DNA of 49,127 nucleotides, from NCBI RefSeq assembly GCF_000350225.1, contig NW_005179142.1, positions 78,971-128,097 on the forward strand, given 5' to 3'. Both the position numbers and the translations under genes were made by a program. Below are positions 21,615 to 32,527 of the stretch, in pieces. The number at the start of each line of letters is the position of its first letter. Position 1 is the first letter of the stretch. Origin of the DNA: Chondrus crispus (Eukaryota; Rhodophyta; Florideophyceae; Gigartinales; Gigartinaceae). A model generated the notes under the pieces. That model saw nothing but the letters and a program-made list of their open reading frames with translations, did not search any database and had not been told where the DNA came from.

Positions 21615-22733
21615 ATGGGTTCTGTTTATAGGAGTGATTCTATCGTGCAGCAGTCTGTCCTTGCGTCGCCCCACGAGACAACGAGGACTTTAGCTCCAGT
21701 CACTTCTTTGGCGAAACCGCAACGTCAGAAGAGCAAGTCTCTGCAGCCATGCAGGTGCCCAAGGGAGGGATGCGGGAAGATGTTCAGCAAACGGTCAAAC
21801 CTTAAAGCTCACATGCGAGTGCACAGTGGGGTTCTGCCCTACCCCTGCGAATTTCCGGGCTGTACTAAGCGATTTCGGTGGAAGTCCTCCCTGAAGCCTC
21901 ATGTTAAGGTTCATCTTGCCTCAATGGACCCTATGCATTCGAGCCCGTGTTCTTCGGCAAACTATTCTTCCGGAAAGAAGTGTGATGGAATCCTTTTTCC
22001 GACGCAATTCGAGGAAAACTCTCAAGCTGAAAAGTATCATCAGCCAAGCTTCCCAGAAATCTCTAATGGAAGTCGTTCCCTTAACGCAATGATAATCAAA
22101 GAATCACCCCAGAGCATTGTACCTGCAACTCGGTTGGATTTGGGTTCATCTCCGTCAGCTATCGCAATCTCAGAGCTTCCTGTAGGACCCCGTCCTTTGG
22201 ATGTTGGTGAAAACTCATCACCTTTGTATCATTGTACATTCCCGAGCTGTGGTGAGAGTTTCGGGCGCATATCTTATTTGCTAGACCACGAAAGTTTCAT
22301 GGGGCATCGAGGAAGCAGACTGCAAGTTGCAAGGGTCCTATTTCAAGATGCTACGGATCAGGATCAGAACATGAATGAGGGAGAAATCGATTTGACCTGT
22401 AACTCTGTGCTCAGCGAGTCCCAGGTCTCTGACGACGTTTTATCGTTCACTTTGGATTCCCGCCAGGAGGATGTCCCAAACACTTCGGAACCTCCTTCGA
22501 TCACCGCAGATCTTTGGAAAGGTGATATTGGCATTAATGATCCATTTGCAGGGATTTCGTCGGGAATTGAAACCGAAAGCAGTGCAATTGATATGCTCTC
22601 TGCGGAAGAATGTACCGCCCAAGTGCCTACCAGCATTCCTGAATATGTGTCTCTCACAGAACAGCACTGGTTGACACCTCTCTCTGGAGGCACGACATCT
22701 ACTTCGGACTTCACCGCAAGTCTGTACCTATAA
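21615..22733 (+). CDS. C2H2 zinc-finger protein, probable transcription factor
   Basis: 372 residues from the ATG at 21615; an earlier in-frame ATG at 21531 would add 28 Ser/Thr/Pro-rich residues and is less convincing. Two adjacent classical fingers lie near the N-terminus: CxxxxC...HxxxH at about 48-70 (CRCPREGCGKMF to HMRVH) and about 78-100 (YPCEFPGCTKRF to HVKVH), joined by a TGEKPY-like linker SGVLPYP. A third, isolated finger-like segment (YHCTFPSCGESF to HESFMGH) follows far downstream. The C-terminal half is acidic and Ser-rich, as in activation regions. The protein likely binds DNA in the nucleus; targets are unknown. Confidence 0.8.
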   Translation: MGSVYRSDSIVQQSVLASPHETTRTLAPVTSLAKPQRQKSKSLQPCRCPREGCGKMFSKRSNLKAHMRVHSGVLPYPCEFPGCTKRFRWKSSLKPHVKVHLASMDPMHSSPCSSANYSSGKKCDGILFPTQFEENSQAEKYHQPSFPEISNGSRSLNAMIIKESPQSIVPATRLDLGSSPSAIAISELPVGPRPLDVGENSSPLYHCTFPSCGESFGRISYLLDHESFMGHRGSRLQVARVLFQDATDQDQNMNEGEIDLTCNSVLSESQVSDDVLSFTLDSRQEDVPNTSEPPSITADLWKGDIGINDPFAGISSGIETESSAIDMLSAEECTAQVPTSIPEYVSLTEQHWLTPLSGGTTSTSDFTASLYL

Positions 22734-23832
22734 CGAACACGTTTTATGAATATAACTAACAAAGGGCGAAGTTCGTGCCACGCACCTCGTCTATGAATGC
22801 ACGGTTCGTATTTTCCTTCACGAATGCAAAAACAAGGCGGGTCGCATAATTTTCATTAGCCACTGAAAGACCGACGAGGAGTAACCTCGTCATTGTAAGA
22901 AGTACGTTGCCCATTAACAGAATATTGGATTAAACATAGCAAATAAAATGCACCAAAACATGCGGTCCCCTCGCAAATTTCTGAAATTACAAATAGCGGC
23001 AGCTTTTTGTGTGGTACAAAGCTTGCTCTTGGTTCAGTTGGAGATTGTACCAAATCGCGTGTAAAAGTACGTACTTGCCTGGTACATCTGATGTGCCATA
23101 GCATGAGCTTGAAACAGTCTCTATTACAACCTTGAAATCTGACTATTCGTATTGACAAGATGGCGCCTTCCAGAGACAACCCTTCTCTGATGTCTCTGTA
23201 CGTGCATACAGAAGCATCGATATTTATTGTTCTCGAAAACAGTTCTTGAAGAGATAAGATACAACATTTCCAGCCCCAGGAATGTAATCATCGGAAATGA
23301 TTTCTTGACCAGGACGTGGAATTCGTCTTGTGGAATATATTGCTCTGGGATATCAGCGAGTTCTCGTCGCCATTGGAACAATAGTATGAGACCCTCCCTA
23401 TAATATAGCTCGAGCCCTGGCTCTAAGAACTCGTATGAAATAACCGAGCTTCTTTATACAGTACCCAAGGGTACAGTAATGATACATACATGGGGACGAG
23501 AGGGTCCGCACGAAGTACTTGTGCGGGACCCCCCAAGTTGAACAAAATTAGAAAAATAAATATAGAAACAAGAAGCATGTGGCATCGGAGAAATCTTTTT
23601 GATCGTTTGGAAAACTGACGGTGTCCACGTATCTGCTATTCTGTTCGAAGGAGCCAGAAGGCTCATACATCGGCATTAACGGCATGCTTTGGTTAAGCAA
23701 TCGGAGCGGTGACCACCTCGGAAAAATCACCCACTTCTTGCACAGACATTTCACTGGTTGATGCGAATTTACCTTGCAAATTTTATATCTAATTCCTCCT
23801 CGGTGACCGAGCAACGGCCTGTGCTGCCCACT
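22734..23832. other. Intergenic, no gene seen
   Basis: No supported gene. It contains an imperfect hairpin around 23509-23532 and a 22-bp word at 23457-23478 whose exact complement recurs at 35837-35858. Around 23383-23410 the sequence TAGTATGAGACCCTCCCTAT resembles the terminal repeats of the other pogo elements and may mark the end of the transposon that follows, but I found no matching partner. Confidence 0.4.
23457..23478 (+). repeat. 22-bp word shared in inverted orientation with 35837-35858
   Basis: Composed of TACAGTACCC, then AAGGG, then TACAGTA; the GTACCC/GGGTAC core is self-complementary. The identical 22 bases are found as the reverse complement 12 kb away, upstream of the helicase gene. 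Confidence 0.8.
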
Positions 23833-26040
23833 TCAGGACTGCAGCACGCCGGGAGCAAGGTCTCTTCTTCGCAATCCGGCGACGGACCGACAAAGACCTT
23901 GGTTCAATGTTTGCAGCCTGATATGGTGCACACGGAATGCCAGCGCCTTCTGTCGCCCTCTGAAACGCTCAATCCTCGTCCTTTCCACAGCTTCGGCGAG
24001 TCGCTGCGCCACATCTGCTTCCTTTTCTTGTTTGGCTGCCAGCTTCACACTCACTTTTGCCGCTTTCTCCCTCGCCAGCTCCATTGCGGCGTCTGTAGTC
24101 AATGTGATCCCAGCTGATGTGTCCACGTAACCACAGCGAAGAACGCGCGGCTAAACCCCTAAACTATCCCTGTACGCAGCTCGTTTGACTTCTAGCATTT
24201 CCGCCATTTTTTCAACCATCACCAAGGACGAGCTATTGCCTGACGAATGCGGACGAGGGACACCCATGAGAGCATGAGCATTCGCAGGCCAAATGCCAGC
24301 TTTGTTAAATGCCGATGTCACATTAGCTCTCGTAAACGCCTTCCCGTATGCCTCCCTCATTATTTTTAAATAATCAAACAGATCGTAGCTTTTCAATTTA
24401 GTAGGGGACGAAAGCTGTTCCACACAACTCCGTATGTGCTCCTTGAAGGGACCGAAAACCCCCACGTCTAGGGGTTGGGTTGTGCCGCTTGTATGAGAAG
24501 GTAATGCATACACGACTACGCCAGCCTGTTTCAGTGTGTGCAGCACCTTGTACCCCATATGGCTCCTGTATCCATCCATACATAAAAAAACTTTTCGTCC
24601 ATTGGCCGTCAGGTCCCTAACATCCTCAGCAAAATACTGTGCCCATCGCAGAAAGTTTTTGCTGTCCACGCCGGCGACATCTTCTCGAGTTGTTACCAAA
24701 CTCCCCCGCGGTAGGCAATCGGAAACGGTTTCCATTACAGATTATCCATGATGCTCGACCGTTCGATACTTTAAAGATTTTCCCTCCACAACAAACAAAG
24801 GGCGTCCAACGTCTCCATTGGCGAAAATAACGGGCATGATCGTGTAGTGCAACGCCGAGTTCGGCGAACTACTCCGCGAGTTCGGGCGCGGTGGGTAGCG
24901 ACGCAGTATGACTGCGGTAGTGGTAGAGTGGAGACAAGCTCCGAAAGTACCCCGGACTGACCGGACTGTAGACAGCCAGTAGGGCGGATAGGGATAGGAG
25001 GGGAAGTAAAGGGAGCTGTTGGTGAAGTCAGCGTACACTCGCGCTTGGCGCCTGTACCGTCGGTGAGTTCACCGTGCAATATTAGGGGGCACTGAGCTGT
25101 AGAGGCCGGACTTGGTTGGGTTTACTAGGGTGGTGCTACCGTACTACCCTATATACTAATAGAGTGCCGGATTGAGGTCGCGGTGGTCCGCACACGTATA
25201 CGTGTCGAGGGGCGCCGACAGCGGCGTGTCTATCATACTACTGTCTGGGAAGGGTCTGTAAGCTCTGTAATGTCAGCACGGAGGACAGCGGTACCTCCGC
25301 GAGGATTCTGCACACACGTGTACACGAGAGCCCAAAAATTGCAATTTTTGGATTGCCAGCAATGCCATGCGGCATGGACGCGTTGCGCCACAGATCGTTA
25401 CGCGATTAACATTCTTGAATTCAGGTGATCTTTGAAGGGACTTGTGCCCTCGAGCACTATACGACCTTGTCCTGTTCGACTGTGCGCAATCGTCGCTCGG
25501 TGTAGAGCCGCTTTCGTCTAGATTAGCAATACGAGAGGCATCTAAATTATGCACATGAACAAGCCGCTCTAATTCCGCGATGTGGGCCGTCATATTATCG
25601 GCATTGGTTGCCCACCAGCGAGCTTCTTCCTCCTTACAGGCCCTTCCAAACTTAATTTTGGCACTGTGCCGTTTTGAGATGAGTGACAAAAACGTGCGTC
25701 CCGGACGCCCATCAATAAAGGGAATGGCTTTTTGGTGCTCCTCGGGCAACGAGTGCACCATCAGTTGTACAGCGTCGCCTACATCTGACCGCTTGAGAGG
25801 GAAGCCGCTCTGGGAGTATGAAAGGACGAGGTTAACAATGAGCTGCTCTTCACATAACGATAGATATGTACGTGATTTTGTCAACACATTTCGGCGCGAG
25901 AATCGATATTGAAACGTTGTCAAAGGGAGTCGTGCCAGTTGAGCAGCCCTGCGCCGAGTTGCACCATGCCTTTCAATCGCAACAATGGCTTGGTTGAAGT
26001 AGACCTTTTCTTTTTTTTCGCTGCTTGTCTTTTTGGTCAT
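23833..26040 (-). pseudogene. pogo/jerky-type DDE transposase, decayed
   Basis: All pieces lie in one frame. From the Met at 26040: an N-terminal Psq-like HTH (VYFNQAIVAIERHGATRRRA), a CENP-B-type region (LCEEQLIVNLVLSYSQSGFP) and the first catalytic Asp in RIANLDESG. Homology resumes near 24830 with ANGDVGRPLFVVEGKSLKYR, continues after an in-frame TAA (24744-24742) through FLCMDGYRSHMGYKVL and HTSGTTQPLDVGVFGPFK (the other catalytic acids), and after an in-frame TAG (24153-24151) into a charged helical C-terminus. The segment 24830-25390 does not fit the family and looks like an insertion. It differs in sequence from the other two pogo relatives, so at least three lineages have been active here. 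No terminal repeats were found with certainty. Confidence 0.82.
24830..25390. other. Probable insertion inside the decayed transposase
   Basis: The conserved transposase strand before (VTICGA) and after (ANGDVGRPLF) are normally close together; here about 0.5 kb of unrelated, GC-richer sequence separates them. I see no clean target duplication or terminal repeats, so the exact ends are uncertain by tens of bases. It could be another small element or a rearrangement. Confidence 0.45.
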
Positions 26041-29000
26041 TGTGTGTTGGGGTGGGTGTGAAGAGAGACGGATCGAGCTCCATGGTTTTAATTTGCACAA
26101 AATTATGCACCAATGTTTGCATCAAGGGGGCAAGAAGGGCGCCAAGTCGGATTCTGCTGTTGAAATGGCGGGAAATGCATTTGTGGTTGATTTACGACAC
26201 TGTCAGTCGACGGTTTTCACTCAAAAGTTGTCATGTTTATTGGTAAAAGCGGAATCGGAATAAAATTAGGCATACTATTTTTGTTCAAGTGAAGGGTGCT
26301 CTGTTCGAGAAAGGGGAGCATGCACGGGTACCGTACGGGAGTGTGTTTTTCCATCCCCCGTATTTATTTGAGGTCTGACAGCATGGCCCTTTTGGCCCAT
26401 CTCATATCTCAATCTGCATTGTGTCGAGACTGAAAATTGCTTGTCGCGGAGCAGCTCTGACATGCTCACAATTCTGCTCACAATTCTGCTGAAATCGTTG
26501 ATGTACAGTAGGTACTCCTCAATAGTGCATCCTCGTGCCATCAGCTATAGATACGCACTACTGACAGCGCGAACTAATAAAGGTCCATCCACAGGTCACA
26601 GCCCACCGGCCACAAAATGCTCCGATATGAGCATTTGACGTCGCTTCTTGCGCGCTTGTTGGTGATAAATTTAGGTCGGTGGTCGCTGTGGTCGCCATCG
26701 GTGGTCGGAGTGTCCGGTCGTGGTCGTCAACCGCAGCACAGCGGTGTGCATCTACATCGGCATGGCTCCACGTGCACAGGTGTACACGTGGCAAGAGTTG
26801 TGACATCGCTGAAAGGGGTGCACTTTTGGCCATGTGCACTATTGTAAAGCGAACTATTGAGGAGACCCCCTGTAAAATGTTTTTGATTATTCGGTCCATT
26901 ACTGCAGCATGAGAATCGTTACTTGTATTCTGCTGCTGCAAACGATCATTTGGTTTTACGTTGTTGTTTTTTCTAAACTCCAAGGCCACAATGAATCTCA
27001 ATGAATGCGATCGCAAGAAAGTCTACTCTTTTGTCCTGAGATCGTAGAGTGCTAATGGCAATAGTCGACGAGCTCCATGATTCTTGTGATCTCATAACCC
27101 TAAGAAGTCACTCTGCAGGGAGCACTCCTTTTTTTCTCTTCTACACTCTCATTTAAAGTTTCCATAGTACGCTTTATTTCTTATTGTTCGTGAACGCGAA
27201 GAAATAAACATGAGACGTTCAAGAAAATCGATAGCGTCACCGTGGGGGCACAAAAAAATAGCTCTGAAAATTTCGCATTCAACAAAGAGCTGGCCATTTA
27301 TTGTGTATTACACTCAAAGAGCTAGGCCAGGAAGTGTTTGACTTGCTTAATACTTGATCAGATGCGCTTGGAAGAAATTCTGGAAGTAAACCAAATTCTA
27401 CAGTGCACTGCTACGTATGAGAAACCGGAAAACGAAGCGGAGAGATTCTTGTACTTTTGAACTCGAGACTCCGAGAATATGATTGACATTGTATTATTTT
27501 GGGAAGCAGAATACTGTGATAGGAGGGGTCTCGGACCTTAATGATGTCTCGTAGAAACGTGAGCTGTATGCAAATAATTACGAATTTTATTTTCAGAAAG
27601 GCAATGTCAAGTATAAAGACCCTGGAAATCTGAGACAGAGGAGTGACAAGGGCGATGGTGATCTTAAATTTACGAAACGATGTGTTGTTTGATCTTGAGC
27701 ATAACATAATTCATATTGACAATACATGTTGCGTGGGTAGTTCTGATGTGAGGTTTGTATGAAAGATAGATGGACTACAGGAGTTTCAACTGGAGATCTA
27801 GATCCATCTTGAAAAAGGCCGACCAGGTGTTAATAAGGTAAAAACTTGATAGAAGCTAGGTTGACAAAAGAAATTATTTTTTAAGACGCTGAGAAGTCCC
27901 TCTTAAAAACGCCATCAGTTTTCACTTCGGTCATCAACGGGACTTGTCATCAAAGAATATGCTCTTACATATGACTAGTGTTTCCGAAAGGCAAGGCAAC
28001 CTACAGCAGTCAGATAGATTTAAGAATCTGTTGGAATCGATTTGTAAGATGTCTTTTGCCGACAACGATGAGATGGTTTTTCTGAATTGCGATGTTCTAA
28101 AGTTTCCGGATTGTGTCTTGCGCCCTCGAAATTTAGAGAATGAGCTCGATGTGGGGATGTTAATCTTATTCATCATCTATTGAGTGGACAAGTGTTTAAA
28201 ACTCTATCGCGAATTGGGTGCATGTCACTCACTCCACTAAGGAGTATCTACTGAATCTATCAGAGCGATGGTGTGGAACACTCCACGTACAGTCAACCAC
28301 ACCGAGTAGTGCACCCTCATGCAAGGTTCCAACAACATGCAATACTCGCATCTTACACTAATGAATGGGGTCACACAAAATACTCGTTTACAAGCGTCTG
28401 GCGCCTCTCGGAACGACTCTGCTCAGCGTGTGCAGTTAGCAACGCGCGCTTTGCACGGTGCAAATGACGAACTGCATCCTCGATACCAGAAATGTTCACC
28501 ATTTCCTCCACTCCCGTAAAGCAGGCAAGTACTTTCTCAAAACCTGGAATAACACACTCATTTGATTCTATCCCTTTGGTTCCATCTGCACTCGTCTTTT
28601 TCATGCTGTGTTGTGGTTGTGTCGGTGCCCTTGCGTGTCACTGGAGTAAGACGGAGAGGATCTGTGGGGTCTGTTGGAAAGAGTGATCCGTTTACTGTTG
28701 GGCATCTTCGTCGGCCGCGTCCCCGTCTTGGACAGGTGTCCAACAGCAATGCAAGGTATGATAACCTGTGTTCACCGAAAAACCCCTGCATTACTCACTC
28801 GTGGAATTACTCAATTCGGCACTACAGTATGATAGGGCGAGTCCTCTCTGTACCTTGGGCCCGATGATTCCGGCAAGGTCCTGCGGGCCCCAGGCGGCAT
28901 TCGCGATTGAAGAAAGATGGCCAATTTACTTCATTTTTCTCTGAAAAGAATGCTGCGAAAGCATATTACAGTAAAAGGTACACGTGTGTCCAATAGTATA

Positions 29001-29168
29001 CTGTAAGCGTCGGCGTGCCTAGTTTCGATATGGTGGGAGAGGGGCCAGTTGTCATCTTCGTCTTCCCCCGACCCGTCTCTAACCCCGTCCCTCCTTTCCT
29101 CACCCGGTCCAATCCTTCGCGACACTCCCAAAAACGCCACATTCGCACCCTTGAGTTCAACAAACCTC
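26041..29168. other. Gene-poor, partly AT-rich region
   Basis: Three kilobases with short frames only, none recognised. The proximal 200 bp would be the 5' end of the decayed transposon. The last 200 bp are the promoter and leader of MED7; a TACAGTA word lies at about 28967 and a pyrimidine-rich stretch precedes the start codon. Confidence 0.45.
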
Positions 29169-29882
29169 ATGGCGCAGCAAGTATCCGCGAAAGCCGTCTC
29201 TCAATACCCTCTTCCCCCTCGTCAGTACTACCAATCATGCTCGACAAACCCATCCAGCCCCCCTCCGCCGCCCTCCGAAAACGACTCGTACAGCATGTTT
29301 GGCCGCGTGTACACCACGGAAGATCGCATGCCCTCGCTTGAAGAATCTGGCCGCAAGCGTCTGTATGACCCCGCCGCCCCGCCGTGCGCGGAACTGCGCC
29401 GCCTCAACAAGGAGCTGCTCAAGCTCTTCATTCAACTCGTCGAGGATTTATGCGAGCCCCTCCCACCCGACGCTCCCGAGCAGCCGCACATTTCCCATGT
29501 TCAGGCTATCGAGGATACTATGGTGAACATGCAGCATCTCATAAACTTGATGCGACCGGCGCAGGCGGCCCTTGATTTGAAAACCATTTTGAATCGGCAG
29601 ACAACGGCGAGGAGAGAAATGACGGAGAAACTGAAGGAGAGCGTGAAGAAATCATGGGATCTTATTGGAGAGGCGGCCGCGAGATTGACAGAGCCTAGTT
29701 CTGAGCTATCAGAGCAGACTAAAGCTGTGCTGGCCGGCGAACCGGAACGCCCCAATGCTAAAGTCAATGGCGCGACCGAAGGGCTCGAGAATGGACAGCA
29801 GGATGAGAATGCGGACAAAGCAATGCCCATGGCCCAAGTGCTCGCCAAAATCTCAGAGGTGGTTCAAGACACGTCTTTGTAA
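29169..29882 (+). CDS. MED7: Mediator complex subunit 7
   Basis: 237 residues from the ATG at 29169; a frame extension to 29049 is likely leader. The MED7 pattern is present: a QYPLPPRQYYQSC segment near the N-terminus, then CAELRRLNKELLKLFIQLVE, then the helical HVQAIEDTMVNMQHLINLMRPAQA and a RRxMTEKLKESVKKSWDLI helix. In yeast the N-terminal part contacts MED31 and the C-terminal helices pair with MED21, forming the middle-module hinge of Mediator, which links activators to RNA polymerase II in the nucleus. The extra 50 or so residues after the last helix are low complexity. Confidence 0.85.
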   Translation: MAQQVSAKAVSQYPLPPRQYYQSCSTNPSSPPPPPSENDSYSMFGRVYTTEDRMPSLEESGRKRLYDPAAPPCAELRRLNKELLKLFIQLVEDLCEPLPPDAPEQPHISHVQAIEDTMVNMQHLINLMRPAQAALDLKTILNRQTTARREMTEKLKESVKKSWDLIGEAAARLTEPSSELSEQTKAVLAGEPERPNAKVNGATEGLENGQQDENADKAMPMAQVLAKISEVVQDTSL

Positions 29883-30371
29883 GTTTGAGACACTCGACGA
29901 ATTGTGCAGAAACGTTCGCCTTGTGTCTCGTTGATACGCTGCAGGCTGCTGATCTCCCAACGTTTCGAGTAGGACTCCTTCTAAAAGAATTTCGGTTTTC
30001 CACGCCAGAGTCTAACTGGCTAGAGGACCTGGCTGGAACCGCCATCCGTAATAAGTCGAACTGGTTAGTTGGATGAACCCCCAAGCTATATACAGTACAG
30101 CAAAGGCAAGAGACTAAGCTGCTGATTCGCTTGCTACGACGGAAAAAGCGAACAGCGTACCCAACGGCAAGGCAGGATCCCTCGTGCTCAACGGATGAGC
30201 TCGATAACCAGTCATTCTGTTAATCGTTGTGATGGATCCACGGTCGATACTACAAGAAAAGCACGAGACATCCCGATGCATTTCACAACAAGTTTCGCAT
30301 CACATACGCAGAACCATAGTCATTGCCGCTGCTTGAAAACTCTTGCGAGCTCTCGCACGTCAGCCTTCAGG
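29883..30371. other. Intergenic between convergent MED7 and YqgF genes
   Basis: About 490 bp, no gene seen. It should carry both 3' untranslated regions. One TACAGTACAG word lies at about 30092-30101. Confidence 0.5.
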
Positions 30372-31037
30372 TCACCGCGTTGGTTTCCTCTTCCCTCCAC
30401 TGTTCTTCTTAGCCCTCTCCATGGCCGCTCTCTTCCATTGGGCAAACGAAACGGCCTCCTCCTTGACCTTCTCCTCCCTGACCTCTCTAACCCCTTCCTG
30501 CACAAGGACCGCACGCTCCTCCCCGCTCCCCGCAAAAAATCTTTTCAGCAGGATGGCTGCGGCTGCGCCATCGATCAAAAACGGTATCTCCTCCTTCGAA
30601 ACGCCCTCATCCCTGAGCGCCTCCTTCGCTTCTTGTGTGGTGTACCGTTCGTCCAGCGTCACGATCTTCGCCCATGGCGCGGCGAGGATCAATTTATCTA
30701 GAAAGAGGCGTGTGGCGTGTACTTGCTCACCCTCGGCACCCTTTGAGTCGACGGGCATACCGACGACGATGGTTTCCGACACAGTGCCGGATGCGGCGCG
30801 CGCGACAGCGGCAGCGGCACCAGTAGGGTCCGCCTTGTGCTCGATACGGGGGAGGGTGCGTGGGGCCACACCCACTGAGACGGCTAGCCCGATGCGTCGC
30901 AGGCCGTAGTCGACGCCGAGTGCTCGCGAGCCGATGCGCGCCGTGGGCATGCAGCTGGGACGTGGATTGCGGAGCGGCAGACGGTGGCGAGGGTGTGATG
31001 GGTGGAGAGGGAAGGGGGGCAGGAATGATGGATACAT
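30372..31037 (-). CDS. YqgF/RuvX-family RNase H-like protein, probably organellar
   Basis: 221 residues from the Met at 31037; the frame is open to another Met at 31121. The RNase H fold motifs are LGVDYGLRRIGLAVS (first Asp), IVVGMPVDSKG, TLDERYTTQEA (Asp-Glu) and DGAAAAILL (last Asp), so all catalytic acids are kept. Bacterial YqgF trims the 5' end of 16S rRNA precursor and has been proposed to act on Holliday junctions. The Pro/Arg-rich first 30 residues suggest import into plastid or mitochondrion. It is divergent from dapF with a short shared promoter. Confidence 0.88.
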   Translation of the reverse strand: MYPSFLPPFPLHPSHPRHRLPLRNPRPSCMPTARIGSRALGVDYGLRRIGLAVSVGVAPRTLPRIEHKADPTGAAAAVARAASGTVSETIVVGMPVDSKGAEGEQVHATRLFLDKLILAAPWAKIVTLDERYTTQEAKEALRDEGVSKEEIPFLIDGAAAAILLKRFFAGSGEERAVLVQEGVREVREEKVKEEAVSFAQWKRAAMERAKKNSGGKRKPTR

Positions 31038-31289
31038 GGCGGCAGAGTTGGTTACATGGGGAAGGAGACCGGGGGTTGTCACCCCGGCGAGAGGAGGGGT
31101 GGACAACGCCGAGGTGGTCACTTCACTCGATGGGAAACACGAATTTGCTGCGATGGCGGCGGCTTATTGGACATGTTCCAAATTTGCTCCGTACAGTGCC
31201 TGTAGCTGTTTTCTTTACTGACTTCTAGCTAGATCGCCTGCCATGGCGTAAACCTGAACCCGTCCTGCATCTCCCAACCGAGCCCCGTC
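31038..31289. promoter_or_regulatory. Divergent promoter of YqgF and dapF
   Basis: Only 252 bp separate the two chosen start codons (168 bp if the YqgF homologue starts at 31121). A GTACAGTGCCTGTA word at about 31192 is the only repeated motif; no TATA box is evident. Confidence 0.5.
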
Positions 31290-32285
31290 ATGGCCTTGCG
31301 AGCACCGCGTGGCGCGCCAGCCTTCAACGCCTCGTTCGGTCTTCCCTCCCGACCGTCGCTGTTGGGTGCTCGCGCCCTGTCCTTGCGCGCCAGCTCGGGC
31401 GCCCGTGGCACCACGATGACGGCCTTTCGCAAATATCACGGCATCGGTAACGACTTTGTCGTGGTCGACAACCGAGCGCAAAAGAACCCGCTGTACACGC
31501 CGGATCAGTCCGTCGCTATCTGCGATCGTAACACGGGCGTCGGCGCGGACGGCGTCATATTCCTCCTACCGCCGAAGAGGCGATCCTCCGACTTTGCCAT
31601 GCGTCTGTACAATTCGGACGGCACCGAGCCGGAGATGTGCGGCAATGGCATACGGTGCCTGGCCAAGTTTGCAGATGATCTGAAGATACCCACTGCTAGT
31701 CCGGGGAGGTTTGTGATTGACACGGGTGCAGGCGTCATCATTCCGGAGATCGAGCAGGGGAGCTCCGAAGTCAAAGTTGACATGGGTGAGCCCGTTATCA
31801 TCCCGGGCGAGGTCCCGACCACGCTGGATACATCCGAAAGCGCGGGGTATGAGGCTGTATTGAACGTTGATGGTACGGATTGGACGTTTTCGTGCGTGTC
31901 GATGGGCAATCCACACGCCATTTCGTTTGTCAGTAAGGAGGTCTTCCTGGAGATGGACACCAAGCTGGAGGAAGTTGGCCCGAGCTTCGAGTGCAACCCC
32001 GTGTTTCCGCAGAAGACAAATACCGAGTGGGCCTTCCAGAGGTGTCGCACAGAGTTTGATATGCTGGTGTGGGAACGGGGGGCGGGTAGAACAATGGCCT
32101 GTGGGACGGGCGCGTGTGCTGTCTTGGTGGCTGCCGTATTGACCGGACGCGCGGATAAGGATCAACCGACTGTGATTCATCTGCCAGGGGGCGATTTAAC
32201 TATTGAGTGGGTGTCGAAGACTAACCATATCATGATGACGGGCCCTGCCGAACTCGTCTTTGAGGGGCACTTTCCGAAGGTGTGA
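31290..32285 (+). CDS. dapF: Diaminopimelate epimerase
   Basis: 331 residues. The enzyme interconverts LL- and meso-diaminopimelate, the step before the last in lysine synthesis, in plastids. Both catalytic cysteines are present: MCGNGIRC and MACGTGACA. Other hallmarks are FRKYHGIGNDFVVVD at the domain start, DRNTGVGADGVIFL, YNSDGTEPEMCGNG and VSMGNPHAISF. The first 42 or so residues are rich in Ala, Arg, Ser and Leu and lack acidic residues, typical of a transit peptide; a second Met directly before TAFRKYHG marks the mature start. The length fits the family plus transit peptide. Confidence 0.95.
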   Translation: MALRAPRGAPAFNASFGLPSRPSLLGARALSLRASSGARGTTMTAFRKYHGIGNDFVVVDNRAQKNPLYTPDQSVAICDRNTGVGADGVIFLLPPKRRSSDFAMRLYNSDGTEPEMCGNGIRCLAKFADDLKIPTASPGRFVIDTGAGVIIPEIEQGSSEVKVDMGEPVIIPGEVPTTLDTSESAGYEAVLNVDGTDWTFSCVSMGNPHAISFVSKEVFLEMDTKLEEVGPSFECNPVFPQKTNTEWAFQRCRTEFDMLVWERGAGRTMACGTGACAVLVAAVLTGRADKDQPTVIHLPGGDLTIEWVSKTNHIMMTGPAELVFEGHFPKV

Positions 32286-32527
32286 GACTGACTTTCCTTT
32301 AGAAACTCGCGTCGTCTTTGCCGTAGATTACCGGGGTGATTAACTTTGGTGGTCTAATGCAACCTGAAGACAATCGGTTTGTACCTATTGTAGATCTGAT
32401 GCATATCAATAAAGTCGATCGTTGTCCCCACACACGCTTTCGTACTTTTTCTGTACACTGTACAGTACACTAGAGCTGGACGCTACTGATCGTAGCTACT
32501 CCTCTCCTGCAGATTTTGCGAGCATAC

